A DNA stretch of 64,000 bases. Source: Cristatella mucedo (taxonomy: Eukaryota; Bryozoa; Phylactolaemata; Cristatellidae). The stretch is taken from positions 1,165,001 to 1,229,000 of the forward strand of contig WPIO01000086.1 in assembly GCA_009760855.2 (NCBI GenBank), written 5' to 3'. The notes under the pieces are model-generated. The model did not search any database, was not told the origin of the DNA, and was given only the letters and a program-made list of their open reading frames with translations. A program made the position numbers and the translations under genes. This document shows, piece by piece, positions 10,760 to 22,385 of this stretch; the stretch's first letter is position 1, and the number at the start of each line of letters is the position of its first letter.

Positions 10760-12600
10760 CGAAAGTGATGTGAATGTGCGCTGCAGCGCCCCTCATGGGC
10801 GCGCCAGGGCTACATTTTATAATTACGAACGCTCTCTTCGCTTCCGAGAGACTTTGCATTTTCCAAACGAACCAAAGCTTCATTCACAGACGTTCCCGCT
10901 CGCAAAATGAGAAGCGCGGCCGGACGCCGATTCTGCCACTGAAAAGAGGCTTCAGCAGACGAAAGTGGCCTGCCTCAGCTCGACGCGTTTCGTACAGGTA
11001 ATGTCTTATCCAATTATAGCCGGTGAAATCGAGGCGGCCGGTTGACATCCAACCGTTAAAAGGGCCCGGCCTTCTTACAGAGACGTGAGCTATCTGCGTC
11101 AGGCCGGTTAGGACTGCTAAGAAACTATTCGTGGTACCCTACGGCTGGGCAGCATAACCCTTATTAAGACTGACAGCTATTGAGCAGATGCACCCTGGGC
11201 TTCGAGAAAGGCGGCACAGTCAGTTCTGTGCCCGAGGACTCGTGTCTGGCTGCAACAGTTTGGCCCTGCGTGTGGAACTGGAAGTTGTACACTCCGCACA
11301 CTTGTAGTCTGTCGTAGCTGTCTAGCAGAGAGCTCTACGCAATGTATATGGGTTTCTTGTGTACAATTGTAGGTGTCATTTTTTACTACCGCATTACGCT
11401 ATCGTCAGCATATCTGCGTATGTAAGTGCTGAACTATCAAAAACTATTAACCCCGAGGCATATGTGAAGCGCCTGAGTAGAGATTAAGTTCTTAGGGTGC
11501 TATACAAATGAATTATAATATTATTTTATTCTTTTATTCAGACTCAAATCGTAGACTTCGCTGGTATTTCTCACGTATTGGTAAGGAATAGCTCTATTAG
11601 GAGAGCTTTGTTAGCTACCGAAAGGAAGTTAGTGCAGAAGCCGCTACAGAGCGTTCTTAACGGTATAGGAGCGGATAAATTTTAAATACGTAGTAGGCCA
11701 GCTGCTAATGCGTAGAACCGCGGGCTCGAAGCGTTTTTACAAACAGTCTTAGTGAATTCCTAGTAAATGCATTGCAAATTGCCGCCGACAGTGCAATTCG
11801 TGCAGACACCGTAGCCTCTCATTGTTTTGCCCTCGAGCGCGTGGGAGTGCCTTAGAATTTACGGCTTTCGTGGAATCGGCCGCCGCGTAAGCGCCGGAGT
11901 GCGCGCGTAGCCGCTGCATGGAAGCGTTCACGGTGCACGTGCACGACCTTTGTCCTAGGTCACCACCGCTCCTCCGCCACTTCCTTTCTATCATGCTCTC
12001 TTCTCGCAAAAGCTTATACCGCAATATGTTTAGGGATAAAAAAAAGCTGACTCCGTTGAGGTCGTTCTGTATGGCTTGCGGCTTTTAGCGTTGTATCGTT
12101 TTAAGGTCAGCTGGAACCTGCATTGATGGGAGTCTGCATTAGCCGAATATGGCAAAATATTTTTTAAATGGGACGAACCTTTAATTCGGCAAACTTAGAT
12201 GCTGGAGAATGAATGCAGAAACGCCATCTTGTGATAGGTCACTTTGTAGTAGAACTCCCAGATTGATTAAAGATGTCAAGTGAGATGTATTATTCGAGCT
12301 CATTTTAAAGGTTAGGCTTTAAAATTTTCAAGTTCTACTGAGTTTTTCATAAATCTTGTTTTATCTTTATTCATAATAAGAGATTTTACAGTCATGTTCG
12401 CAAATGCTAGAAATATATACTGCAATGAATTAGGAGAGCTCACTTTCTTCAAGGTAGGGAGGGGTAAAAGCAAAGTTTTCAATATGTCCCAGATAAAAAA
12501 ACTAACTTCTAATATGTCATTTGTGATACAATTAGCTCCGGGAGGACTAAAAACTGTGAACAGTCTGACCAAGCTCGAATCCAAGAGGTACCTAATACAA
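10760..12600. other. Mostly unassigned sequence
   Basis: Apart from a SINE-A tail at 11455-11535 nothing was recognised. Open frames are short and without motif content. Confidence 0.4.
11455..11535 (+). mobile_element. SINE-A 3' part
   Basis: CCCCGAGGCATATGTGAAGC is the end of the box B region plus the start of the shared tail. The tRNA-like head is missing. The copy ends in an ATT/T-rich stretch. Confidence 0.75.
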
Positions 12601-12619
12601 TAACCGCTCGTCAAAATAA

Positions 12620-14900
12620 TGATAATACTCCTAAGCATTTGTAAAGCAAACTTGGAAAACTTACCTATCTCTGGGCACTTTAAAACATGCTGTAGAAGAT
12701 GTCTGATCAAATGGTCAGTTTTAAAATGTAAACAGTCAACTAACATAACATGATTAGAGGTGATGTGCACAGTGTCAACATTTAACTACGGTTAGTATCA
12801 GCATGCACAGTGTCAGCGTGCATAGACACTCACATAAAGTATCAAAGCAAGCCACCAAATGCTGTGATAATATGGTGCGTTTTATGCCTCTTTTTAAATG
12901 TCGTAAAGTCAGGAGTGTCATGGGCCTAGCTTGGCATTAGAGTTGCTCTGATAGGAAAGCTCGAGCCGGATTAAACGAACCTAAAAGTGAGTGACAGAAC
13001 CGTGAAATCAATACCGTGAGTGAATGGGAACCACTGCAGATCGGCTAGAAGTGCTGTGATGTGGCAACAGACAAGCGTAGCTGTAGAGTTTAGCGCAAAC
13101 TGTAAGTACCTTAGTGGAGAGGCCCAAAAAACCAGCAGCAGTTAGTTAAAGAGGTTGAGATGGGATATTCAAAGAGCATTGACTAATTTGGAAGTTGTGC
13201 CATTTTATAGGTAAGCCTGAGCTTTATCATTATTATGCAGCTGTTAGTAGGCAGACCTTACAAGAGAATTGATATGGTCAACAATTGTAAGGTAACTTTG
13301 AAAAAGGACTGCTAGATTTCGTGCAACAGGAGATACGCTTGCAAAAAACAAAAACAATACTAGCTGATTTAACAGCCTCGTTATGTATAGCGACAGAAAA
13401 GCCTTGACGGCTATCACCACCGCTTGCAGTGGCGATAAAGGATCACCCACCACAGGATTCGAACCCACGACTTCGGGGCCGAGGTCGTGAAAAGCAACCG
13501 CCTTACCTAGTGAGCCACTGCGGCTCACCAGAGCTTACTTTTAGTGTAAAGCATTCTCATTTCCGAGCCGCACTTAGTTTTTCCGAAACTGTTAAGCTGG
13601 TTTAATCTTCATTCAATATAAAAAGGTTTGCTGTCGTTCATGTGCGGATCTTTTTAATACATGCAGCACGATTGCTTAGAGAATTCATTGTACTGAAAGA
13701 CTGAGGGGATTAAAAAAAAGTTACAACTGAGTGTCATCTGCATAGAAGTGAAAGCTTACATTTTGGCGATAACATCGGAAAGAGGGAGAATATAGACTCT
13801 TAAATCAACCGGACGAGGCTCCGAGCCTCAAGGTATATCGCACTTGAACAGGTTCTACGAATGATTTCCCACAGTTCACACCAATACTCTGGAGTGTCTC
13901 GCTGAGATAGAACCTGAACCATTGAAGTGCTTGCCATTTCTTCCTGGACGATTTCAGAGGCTCTTGAAAAAAGACTTGATGATCAGTAGTATCAAACTGC
14001 GCCACGAGATCAAGCAAAACAAGCAGCTAGATTGTACCTTAGTCTGCATTCCAGATAACGCCGCTATACACCCAAAAGCAATGCTGAGTGAGTGGAGGGA
14101 TTAGCTATAAAACCGGGCTGATATTAATTGTTAGGTTTAAACTTTTGTTATAAGAGATTATCTACTCGGCCGAAACTCGTTCTAGTATCTTTGATAGGAC
14201 TAAGAGAAGGGAGACTGGGCAGAAGCCGCTTAAGTTCTCTTGATCTCGTGTTGCTTTCTTGTGGCCTAACGACAGCTTTTGTATAGGGTGCAGGGACATG
14301 ACCTAAGGCTAAGGACATGAGTTATCCATGGCATCAGAAAATCTATGCCCCATAGAAGTACGAAAATGGGAATAAGGTTTAGAAGACTAGTAATCATCTT
14401 TGAGCAGGAGATGAACTTCTGGATGAGGTCACTCGTGGCCTCCTTGAATGTAGACATTAAGGTGCTGCACTGAATTAAGGAACCAGAGCCCAGACACGGT
14501 GCTGATACTTTCGGGGTGGACTATCTGATATTGACTATCGTGCTAAAAAAAAAAGCTAGTGAAGCGATCTGATAGATCGCTACAAGTGTTATTAGGGAAA
14601 GAGCTAATCTGGGAGTGGTTAAGGTGATGGTCGATGGCAAATATCAGCATTTTGTGATTGGGCGTCGGTCATTCAACACTGTTTTTATAAAAGCTTGACT
14701 TGGCCTTTGCTAGGATCGATTAGTATTATCTACGGTAGTTATCGTGTGCCTGTCGATGGACAGTCAGTCCTAATATTTGGCGAGCTTTCTCCAGCTTTCG
14801 CTTAGCAGACCCAGCTAGTTTAATGTCTTCGGGAAACCACAGGACATCTGGGAGAGGGCACACAGTGCACCTAGTTAACGGATCCTAGCAACAGCAACCA
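12620..14900 (-). mobile_element. Old LINE-A copy, long but decayed
   Basis: Reading on the minus strand from 14457, translation pieces match the reverse-transcriptase N-terminal part (TSDLIQKF, then a hydrophobic segment before SCPCT in place of GHVPA). Further down come the YADD-region equivalent, the helical C-terminal region and the 3' untranslated landmarks near 12620. Frameshifts and stops are frequent. A complete SINE-B interrupts it at 13355-13530. This is the longest and one of the oldest LINE-A copies. Bases beyond about 14500 are assigned with low certainty. Confidence 0.65.
13355..13530 (-). mobile_element. SINE-B, complete
   Basis: On the minus strand: head GCCGCAGTGGCTCACTAGG (box A), then ACGACCTCGG, box B GTGGGTTCGAATCC, a body with GGTGATAGCC and CTGTCGCTATAC, and the end GCTGTTAAATCAGCTAGTATT. 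It sits in the decayed LINE-A copy and is the best reference for the family in this window. Confidence 0.85.
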
Positions 14901-14962
14901 CTGCTAGAAATGCATTTGAATAACACTAGCGAAACGCTGGTGGGCACGCAAGATCTCATCTA

Positions 14963-15118
14963 ATATGCCGAGCTGGCTTTTTCTAGCGGTTAAGATGCTC
15001 GCCCCGACCAAGGTTTGACCGAGGTCATGGGCTCGAGCCCCGAGGCATATGTGAAGCACCTGAATAGAGATTAAGTTCTCTTAGGACGCTATATAAATGA
15101 ATTATATTTTATTTTAAT
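14963..15118 (+). mobile_element. SINE-A, complete
   Basis: The head ATGCCGAGCTGG, box A (TCTAGCGGTTAAGATG), box B (GGGCTCGAGCCCC) and the tail AAGCACCTGAATAGAGATT are all present. An AT-rich end follows. Confidence 0.85.
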
Positions 15119-15119
15119 A

Positions 15120-16000
15120 GTACGATTACATACAGTCGGCGAATCTACGATTGCTGCCTGTGTATATAAGCTGTATATAGCTCTAAAATCCGTCCCTGAG
15201 ATTTCCAAGAACCCAGAATTTCGCAGTGCCATGCCTGCAGTCCCAAAACGGAGTATTCGGCACTGCTATTAACCTAATGATCACTGTGAGGATCAGTCGC
15301 TGCATGGAGATTTAGACCAAATAGTTGAGACAATATAGTAATAGCAGTATATAATAGTAACAGACAATAACAGTAGAAACGTGTGAGTGCCTGGGTTTGC
15401 TCGGACATGCCTGGATGGGTGGCAATATCTTTGAGCCTGACCAGGATGAGGGCCACAATTAAAAGAGGACAGAGTTAGGCATATGAGACAGTGGCTTGAA
15501 GCCTCGTGTACTTCCACCAAAATGCATCTGCAGGTTATTTGCCTTAAAATTAATTAAAAAGTCACAATGATGAATCACAGTTGTAAACTCTCACTGCGGA
15601 AGCTCTATTCAACCTGCTACACTGAGGTATCCTGACCCAGCTCGTGGGTTCGAGTACTGCAGCAGATAAACCTTTATAGCTCATGTGGGGGTGATAGCCA
15701 CTGAGACTTTCCTATGCTTGCTAAAATAAGGTTGCTGAATCAGCCAACCTTCGCGTGTAACTTCTAAGGACTATTCAATTCAAAATGGGTACCCTAATTA
15801 CAGTAATTAAGAATCTCGCAGGTCCGAACCTAAGGCTCGCACTCTTGCAGCAATGGTAAGTGAGCTGTAACTTTCATTGCTAACCGTTTAGCTGCACTTT
15901 TTGCTTCAAGGCGCGTGCGGCGGCGGAGCGGTTGCGTGCTACGGCCTGCGCTGGGTCGCTTGTGCGTCACCGCGGTTCTGCAATACACCGCTCGACATTA
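15120..16000. other. Unassigned sequence with a decayed SINE-B
   Basis: Bases 15605-15760 retain GTGGGTTCGAGTACTGCAG, GGGGTGATAGCC and TGCTGAATCAGC, so they are a plus-strand SINE-B relic. The remainder shows nothing recognisable. Confidence 0.5.
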
Positions 16001-16009
16001 GACCGCTAT

Positions 16010-16110
16010 GATAACAATGATAATGTATTCGTTATTAGCGCCAACGGAGAACTCAATCTCATTATCGGCACTTTACATTCACTTCAAAGTAGTGTGATCG
16101 AATGGTTAGT
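16010..16110 (-). mobile_element. LINE-A tail relic
   Basis: The plus strand shows an ATAATG tract, GAGAACTCAATCTC, then GCACTTTACATTC and GATCGAATGGTTAGTGG, the reversed LINE-A end with several substitutions. Confidence 0.6.
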
Positions 16111-16484
16111 GGCGGTGATGGCTATTAGGGTAATGGCGTTCTGTAGTACTGCCGTATTTGCTGCCTTCGTCCACCTCACGCTTATCGAGCACCACGAAAA
16201 ATAAAAAATAATGCTTTTAAAATAGCCATTCACCTTACGTCTCCTTGTAGTTATAGTAAGCTCATCGGTAGTTGCATTGCTAGCAGATTTTAACAAAAAT
16301 TTTTCAAATAGTTTTTAGTTTTTAGCAGTTTTTTTAGTGTTTAGCCAAGTGTTTCATCATGAACGGCTGACACTGTTTATGTTTATACTTTCGGAAATAT
16401 TATGCGATAGAATAAATATAAATGTATTGCGTTCGTGAAAGTGAATCGCTCATGGTAGTGAAAGCATTGCCAGTCTTTGCTATT

Positions 16485-16905
16485 AATGATAATAATAATA
16501 ATAATAATGCATTTGATAAAGCGCCCTCAGAGAACTCAATCTCCTCCCAGGCGCTTTACATTTGCTGCAAAGAGAAGCGCGATGGAATCGTGAGTAATAT
16601 CATGCTTGATAAACAACATAAACAACGTGGTTAGGGGTAAAATGCGCAGGGTCAGCATGCCAATTTGGTTAGTGGCAGCATGCACAGTGTCAGCACGCAT
16701 AAGCACATCAAGGACGAATCACAGGGACCCACTAAATGCTGTCCTAAATAGGTGGATTTTTAAGTTCTTTTTAAATGTGGTCAGGTCAGGGGATGTTCTG
16801 ACGCAGGTCGGGAGGAAGTTCCAGGCTTTGGGAGCATACGAACTAAATGCACGGTCTCCGAAGGATTTAAGGTTTGTACGAGGTAGTGATGAACTTTTGG
16901 ATGAT
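16485..16905 (-). mobile_element. LINE-A 3' part, facing the next copy
   Basis: The (ATA)n end lies at 16490. On the minus strand the 3' untranslated region and the last 60 or so codons of the reverse-transcriptase ORF follow (TFK, THLF and SYAPKAWN motifs). A SINE-A-like tail fragment at 16932-16984 separates it from the plus-strand copy. Confidence 0.85.
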
Positions 16906-16984
16906 AAAACGATTGCTTATCGTGCAGCGATCTGCAAGCACCTCCTTAGAAATTTAGTTCTCTTAGGACGCTATACAAAATGCA

Positions 16985-18620
16985 TTACTGTTATCACAGT
17001 CACAAGCAGGTCACTAGTGATCTACTCTTAAAGTTCGTATCTCCATCAAAGAAGACAACAAGTCCTCTGGACCCTATTTCCACTGTCCTGCTCCTACTTT
17101 GCATTGATCTGCTGCTGCCATGCATAACTAACATCATTAATATGTCATTAGCCTCAGGTCATGTCCCAGCACGTTTCAAAAAAGCTGTAGTCAGGCCACT
17201 TCTCAAGAAAGCTACGCTAGACCAAGAGAACTTAAGCAACTACCGCACAGTCTCCCTTCTACCATTCCTATCAAAAACACTGGAACGGGTCGTGGCAGAC
17301 CAGCTGAACTCATGTATCGAAACCTCACACCTTGCTAGTAAGTTCCAGTCTGGCTTTAGAGCTAATCACTCCACAGAGTCAGCATTGCTTATGGTATACA
17401 ATGACCTACTTAGAAATGCAGACATGGGTAGAGTGTCTCTGCTTGTTTTGCTTGATCTTTCGGCAGCTTTTGATACCATCGATCCCAAAGTTCTTCTAGA
17501 GCGCCTCTCATCTCGTCTAGGGAAGACTGGCGCTGCTCTGAAGTGGTTAAGGTCCCATCTCAGTGGGAGACTCCAGAGTATTGACGTGAATGGACAAAGA
17601 TCATCTGAAGTACCTCTGAAATATGGAGTACCTCAGGGTTCCGTACTACGTCTGGTACTTTTCACGGTTCATACTCTGCCTCTTGCTGATGTGATTGCCA
17701 AGCACAATCTAGGCTGTCACTTCTATGCGGATGACACTCAGTTGTACCTTTGCTTTGATTCCTCCCAGCCTTCGTACATCTTAAATTCTCTCAACTCACT
17801 AGCTTCATGCATTGATGACATCCGCACATGGATGGCAGCAAATTTTCTAAAACTAAACGATGATAAAACTAACTTACTAGTTATGGGCAAACCCAGTGTG
17901 ATTCGGAAATTGGAAAGGCTGACGCTCAAAATTGGCTCTGCCAGCATATCTCCAGCTGAATCAGCTCGAAATCTATGTGTCATATTCCAAAGCGACCTCT
18001 CGTTAGACGATCATATCAGCTCCACAGTCAAATCTGCCTATTTTCAGCTTCATAACATTGCTAAAATTCGGGCTTGTTTAGATAAGGATATCACGTCCAA
18101 GTTGGCGCATGCATTCGTGACATACCGTCTCGACTTCTGCAACTCACTGCTTACTGGCTTACCAGCATGTGCGATCAGGCGATTGCAGCTGGTGCAAAAC
18201 TCCGCAGCTAGGCTTGTCTGTCGTGAGCGTCGCAGTTGCCACATTACTCCACTTCTCGCCGACCTGCACTGGCTACCGGTCAAGCAACGGATTGACTTCA
18301 AGATTTTGTCGCTCACTTTTAGGTCCCTTCATTCTATGGCTCCAGCCTATCTCTCCGACATACTCCCCCATCAGGCCAAGCATCGTACCACCCGCTTTTC
18401 GGAATCCATCAGTCTAGAATTACCTCGTACAAACCTCTAATCCTTTGGAGACAGTGCATTTCGTTCGTATGCTCCCAAAGTCTGGAACTCCCTCCCGACC
18501 TGCGTCAGAACATCCCCTGACCTGACCACATTTAAAAGGAACTTGAAAACACACCTATTTAAACGCCCAGAAAGAGATTAAGTTCTCTGAGGGCGCTTTA
18601 TCAAGTGCAATATTATTATT
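16985..18620 (+). mobile_element. LINE-A with long reverse-transcriptase ORF
   Basis: The open frame 16980-18440 encodes 486 residues of a CR1/L2-type reverse transcriptase. It starts inside the N-terminal RT region (SDLLLKF, residue 13), has NYRTVSLLP (88-96), AFDTID (163-168), PQGSVLRLV (218-226) and the catalytic YADD (249-252), then the C-terminal domain typical of this group (DFCNSLLTGLP). The endonuclease part is missing, so the copy is 5'-truncated. The stop at 18438 is a nonsense change: other copies continue through LKSFGDRAF. Beyond it the frame resumes to KTHLF. Then a deletion of the stop and about 180 bases of 3' UTR joins the ORF directly to the tail hairpin and (ATT)n. The protein is not expected to be active. 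Confidence 0.9.
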
Positions 18621-18624
18621 ATTA

Positions 18625-19560
18625 TCACCACTAACGCGTACCGACGATAAATTGCCGAAGTAATCAATTAAAGAGTTTAAGACCTTTAAGATTATCAAAG
18701 GAAACCATATTTTTCACTCGTTCTCCCATCCTAACAAACCTAAATACAATTGAATTTTAGTCTGCGACGGAGTTATTCCGCAAGCAAAGCTGTACAGCTT
18801 TAATAAATGTTATGTGTTAAATATCAAGGAAGACAATTATGTAAAGAGTTGCATGCAAACTGTAGGCGCGGCTGATACGTTAAGATAATGGACGCTTTAT
18901 TTTCAACTACTGCTTCCGAGGTCGGGGGCGTCGGTGCGGGTCAATATCTGCTACCGCCCATCGGAGCGCGCCTCTAGCGTCCCTGTGGAATATGGGATTT
19001 TCAATGCACGCCTTGATAGTGGGCCCTCACCATGGTTACCAGGATCCAAAGCTTCATACTGAACTCCGTTAATCGGCCAGCTGGGGCGCTTCTGAGTGCG
19101 TGCTGTAGCGCGTACTCAGAAGCACATCTGACGTGACTTTCTGCTGTCCAACTGGGCTTTTCCCGCTCAGCGGACGCTACATGACAGCTCCGCAATTTAA
19201 AAAGCAATCTCTCGCGTTCAGCGAGACTCACAAACGCTTCAGCGCCGCTGTTTTCTAGGCAGCGTCTCGTAAACTGTGTCAGTCTATTTTTGTGTGTGAG
19301 AAAAAGCACGTCCACGCTGGCATTCCGGACGGTCGTTCTTTCCCAAGAATGCACGCTCAGTGTTTCCGGCAGGGTCGCAGCACTTTTGAGCTGCCGCGGG
19401 CGGCGGCAGCTAACGGAGCAAAAAGGAGGAGCTCAAGCGAAGCTTGCCGGCGTTTAGCCACGTGAGACTTATCTCGCTCGTCGTAAGCCTGCGAACAGTC
19501 ACGTGACGCTGCATTCACTATTGTGGCGAGTAGCCTTTTGAGGAAGCCGAGCAAAGAGCG
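18625..19560. other. Unassigned sequence, no gene seen
   Basis: Short open frames only. No repeat family of this window was recognised. Confidence 0.4.
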
Positions 19561-19561
19561 C

Positions 19562-21373
19562 CAAGATAGTGTGCATAGATGTTCAGCTCGGCGAAGACTT
19601 CGCCCCCTTTGCACAAGCGCTCGCTCGCCGTACCATTACGCGTTCCGGCAACGGCTTCAGGTTTCAATTCTCCGATGCAATCAAAGCACAATTTGCGCAT
19701 GCTCGTACAATCTTTCGGCGATCAGGCGGCGGTCGATACGCCGCGGAGCAGACGCCTCTGAAGCGAATGTGAACGAGCATCGGGAGTAGCGCCGCTATAC
19801 GCGGCGGACAGGGCGCGAGCAGTAGCGGAGCGCGGTGGCAGCACTCTGAGATTGCTCAACCTCAGGAAGGTAGAGCCTTAACGTTGAAGCCTAACGACTC
19901 CCTCAATACGCCACCAGCGGAGACAGTCGCTACAGCTCAGTACGACAGCGGGCAGTAGTAGGCTGACCAAGTGTCGAACTAGCAGCGTCTCGGCTACGAC
20001 AGGTTGAGAAAGGTTCGCCCCTTTGGTCGTCATAATTCAGGAACCACTCACCACTGCAGCACACAATCGAGATCGCAGCGATACCGACGCGGCTGTCGGT
20101 ACTTTAATCAGTTGCGAAATGCTGCTAACACATTCTTTGAAGTGATGCTGTATCTCGTATTTGTCGTGAGCGTCGCAGCTGCCACGTCGCACCACTTCTC
20201 GCCGACTTGCACTGCCGACCAATCAAGCAATGGATCGACTTAAAGGTTTTTTCGCTCACTTTTTGGTCCCTTCATCCTTTGGCTCCAGACCTACCAATCA
20301 GATCTACTTCCACACTGAGCCTTGCATCGCACCACCCGCTTTTCAACTAATTGTTTACCTAGACCTCCTATGAACATCAAATCCTTTGGAGACCGTGCAT
20401 TTAGCTCGTATGCTCCCAAAGCCTGGAACTTACTCCCGACCTGCGTCAGAACATCCACTGATCTGACCACATTTAAAAGGAACTTAAAAACACACCTATT
20501 TAGGACTACATTTAGTTGGTCCCTGTGACTCTTCCTTTATTAATATTCCTACACGTGCTTAAACTGTGCATGCTATCACTAACCACCCTGCGGGTGGTAC
20601 GATGCAAGGCTCAGTGTGGAAGTAGATCTGATAGGTAGGTCTGGAGCCAAAGGATGAAGGGACCAAAAAGTGAGCGACAAAACCTTTAAGTCGATCCGTT
20701 GCTTGATTGGTCGGCAGTGCAAGTCGGCGAGAAGTGGTGTGATGTGAAAGCTGCGACGCTCACGACAAATACGAGATACAGCATCACTTCAAAGAATGTG
20801 TTAGCAGCATTTCGCAACTGATTAAAGTACCGACAGCCGCGTCGGTATCGCTGCAATCTCGATTGTGGCTGCAGTGGTGAGTGGTTCCTGAATTATGACG
20901 ATCAAAGGGGTGAACCTTTCTCAACCTGTCGTAGCCGAGACGCTGCTAGTTCGACACTTGGTCAGCCTACTACTGCCCGCTGTCGTACTGAGCTGTAGCG
21001 ACTGTCTCCGCTGGTGGCGTATTGAGGGAGTCATTAGGCTTCAACGTTAAGGCTCTACCTTCCTGGGGTCGAGCGATCTCAGAGTGCTGCCGCCGCCGCC
21101 GCACTCCGCTACTGCTCGTGCCCTGTCCGCCGCGTATAGCGGCACTACTCCCGATACTCGTTCTCCGTTCGCTTCAGAGGCGTCTGCTCCGCGGCGTATC
21201 GACCGCCGCCTGATCGCCGAAAGATCGTACGAGCATGCGCAAATTGTGCTTTGATTGCATCGGAGAATTGAAACCTGAAGCCGTTGCCGGAACGCGTAAC
21301 GGTACGGCGAGCGAGCGCTTGTGCAAAGGGGGCGAAGTCTTCGCCGAGCTGAACATCTATGCACACTATCTTG
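19562..21373. repeat. Large inverted repeat, arms about 780 bp, spacer 250 bp
   Basis: Left arm 19562-20339 and right arm 20590-21373 are reverse complements with only scattered differences. The spacer, 20340-20589, is LINE-A C-terminal coding and 3' UTR sequence. The arms hold about 600 bases of unrecognised DNA plus the start of a 5'-truncated LINE-A (from about 20159). At the inner right junction the sequence ACCACCCTGCGGGTGGT (20582-20598) is itself a 7-bp stem with a 3-base loop. The mirrored short open frames on opposite strands come from this duplication. Confidence 0.92.
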
Positions 21374-21425
21374 CATGCTGACCCTGTGCATGTCACCCCT
21401 AATCATATTATTCATGTTGTTTATC
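20159..21425 (+). mobile_element. LINE-A 3' part interrupted by the inverted arm
   Basis: LINE-A sequence runs from about 20159 (the region encoding the RRSCH motif) through the SGSL-like C-terminus and 3' UTR to CTATCACTAACCAC at 20585. It resumes at 21372 with TTGCATGCTGACCC, which is the continuation in intact copies. The 786 bases in between are the inverted right arm. Confidence 0.8.
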
Positions 21426-21710
21426 AAACATAATAATAATACACTATACAAAGCCCCCTCAGAGAACTCAATCTCTTTCTAGGTGCTTTACGTTTGCTTC
21501 AAAGGAAGCGCGATTGAATGGTGAGTGGTTTCATGCTTATCAAGCATGAAACTACTCACCATTCAATCGTGTTTCCTTTCAGGCTTGATAAGCACAAAAC
21601 CACTCACCACTCGATCGCATTTTCTTTGCAGCAAATATAAGGCGCCTAGAAAGAGATTGAGTTCTCCGAGGGCGCTTTATCAAATATTATTACTATTATT
21701 ATTATTACCT
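21426..21710. mobile_element. Two LINE-A tails tail-inward, with a hairpin hinge
   Basis: A minus-strand LINE-A tail (21426-21541) is followed by a plus-strand tail (21542-21710). They meet at TTTCATGCTTATCAAGCATG, a near-perfect palindrome, and GGTGAGTGG on one side pairs with the CTACTCACC side. The plus copy also repeats the CTCACCA...CGATCG segment twice. Confidence 0.8.
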
Positions 21711-21964
21711 TAGAGGTCGTAGCCTTGAAAAGTAGAGTGACATCGATCCAACTCCAAATGGCTGCTGTATTTAGTTGTTTGTGTCGTAGTCTTTGTAAGC
21801 GGCAACCATAAATATTTCGAAACTTAGTCGGCGGTCTACCCGTCTCAGTCCTACGCAGATATGGCCAAAAAATTGTATTTAAGTCATGGGTGACGGTCTG
21901 CATTGGTTCGCTCTGCTCTTGTCAGGCTAACCGCTAGCGACCTACCCCCCCCCCCGCCCCGCGA

Positions 21965-22385
21965 GGCACAGCTGCTGCTAATGCGTCTGCTGCTTCCGCT
22001 GCTGCAACTGCTGCTGCTTCCGCCTCTTCCGAAGCTATATCTGTTTCCGGTGCTGCTTCCGCAGCTTTCGCTGCTTCTGCTGCTTCAGATAAATAAAAAA
22101 GAATACCGGCTGATTTAACAACCTTTTTTGTATAGCGACAGAAGAGCCTTTTACGGCCATCACCACCGCTTGCATAGGCGTAAAGGAACGCCCACTGCAG
22201 GATTCGAACCCGCGAACTCGGGCCGAGGTCGTAAAAAGAGGGATGGTCTTCGGATGTCTGCTTCCTATGCTTTCGATGCTTCGCTGCTGCGTCCGCTGCT
22301 GCTTCCGCTGCTGCTGCTTCCGCTGCTGCAGCTTCCGCTGCTGCTGCTTCTGCTGCTGCTTCCGCGAGTCACGCTTCAAGGATCC
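21965..22385 (+). repeat. (GCTGCTTCC)-type repeat split by SINE-B
   Basis: Degenerate GCTGCT/TCCGCT units occupy about 21965-22090 and 22255-22370, and the gap is filled by a minus-strand SINE-B. In one frame both halves read as Ala/Ser-rich protein. After the second half the frame stays open for about 60 further codons without low complexity (from ASHASRILQNYDK on) to TAG near 22548. No start, splice sites or family were recognised, so a coding role is only possible. Confidence 0.7.
22095..22245 (-). mobile_element. SINE-B inside the GCTGCTTCC repeat
   Basis: The plus strand reads GGCTGATTTAACAACC, GCGACAGAAGAGCC, CATCACCACCGCTTGCA, then GGATTCGAACCC and GGCCGAGGTCGT. The 5' head on the minus strand is cut short. 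The copy separates two parts of what was one repeat tract. Confidence 0.8.

Noticed and set aside
19523-19789. Conserved small proteins found twice (plus strand here, minus strand at 21145-21451)
   Set aside because: The repetition is explained by the DNA inverted repeat. Three frames are open at once, so there is no sign of selection on one protein.
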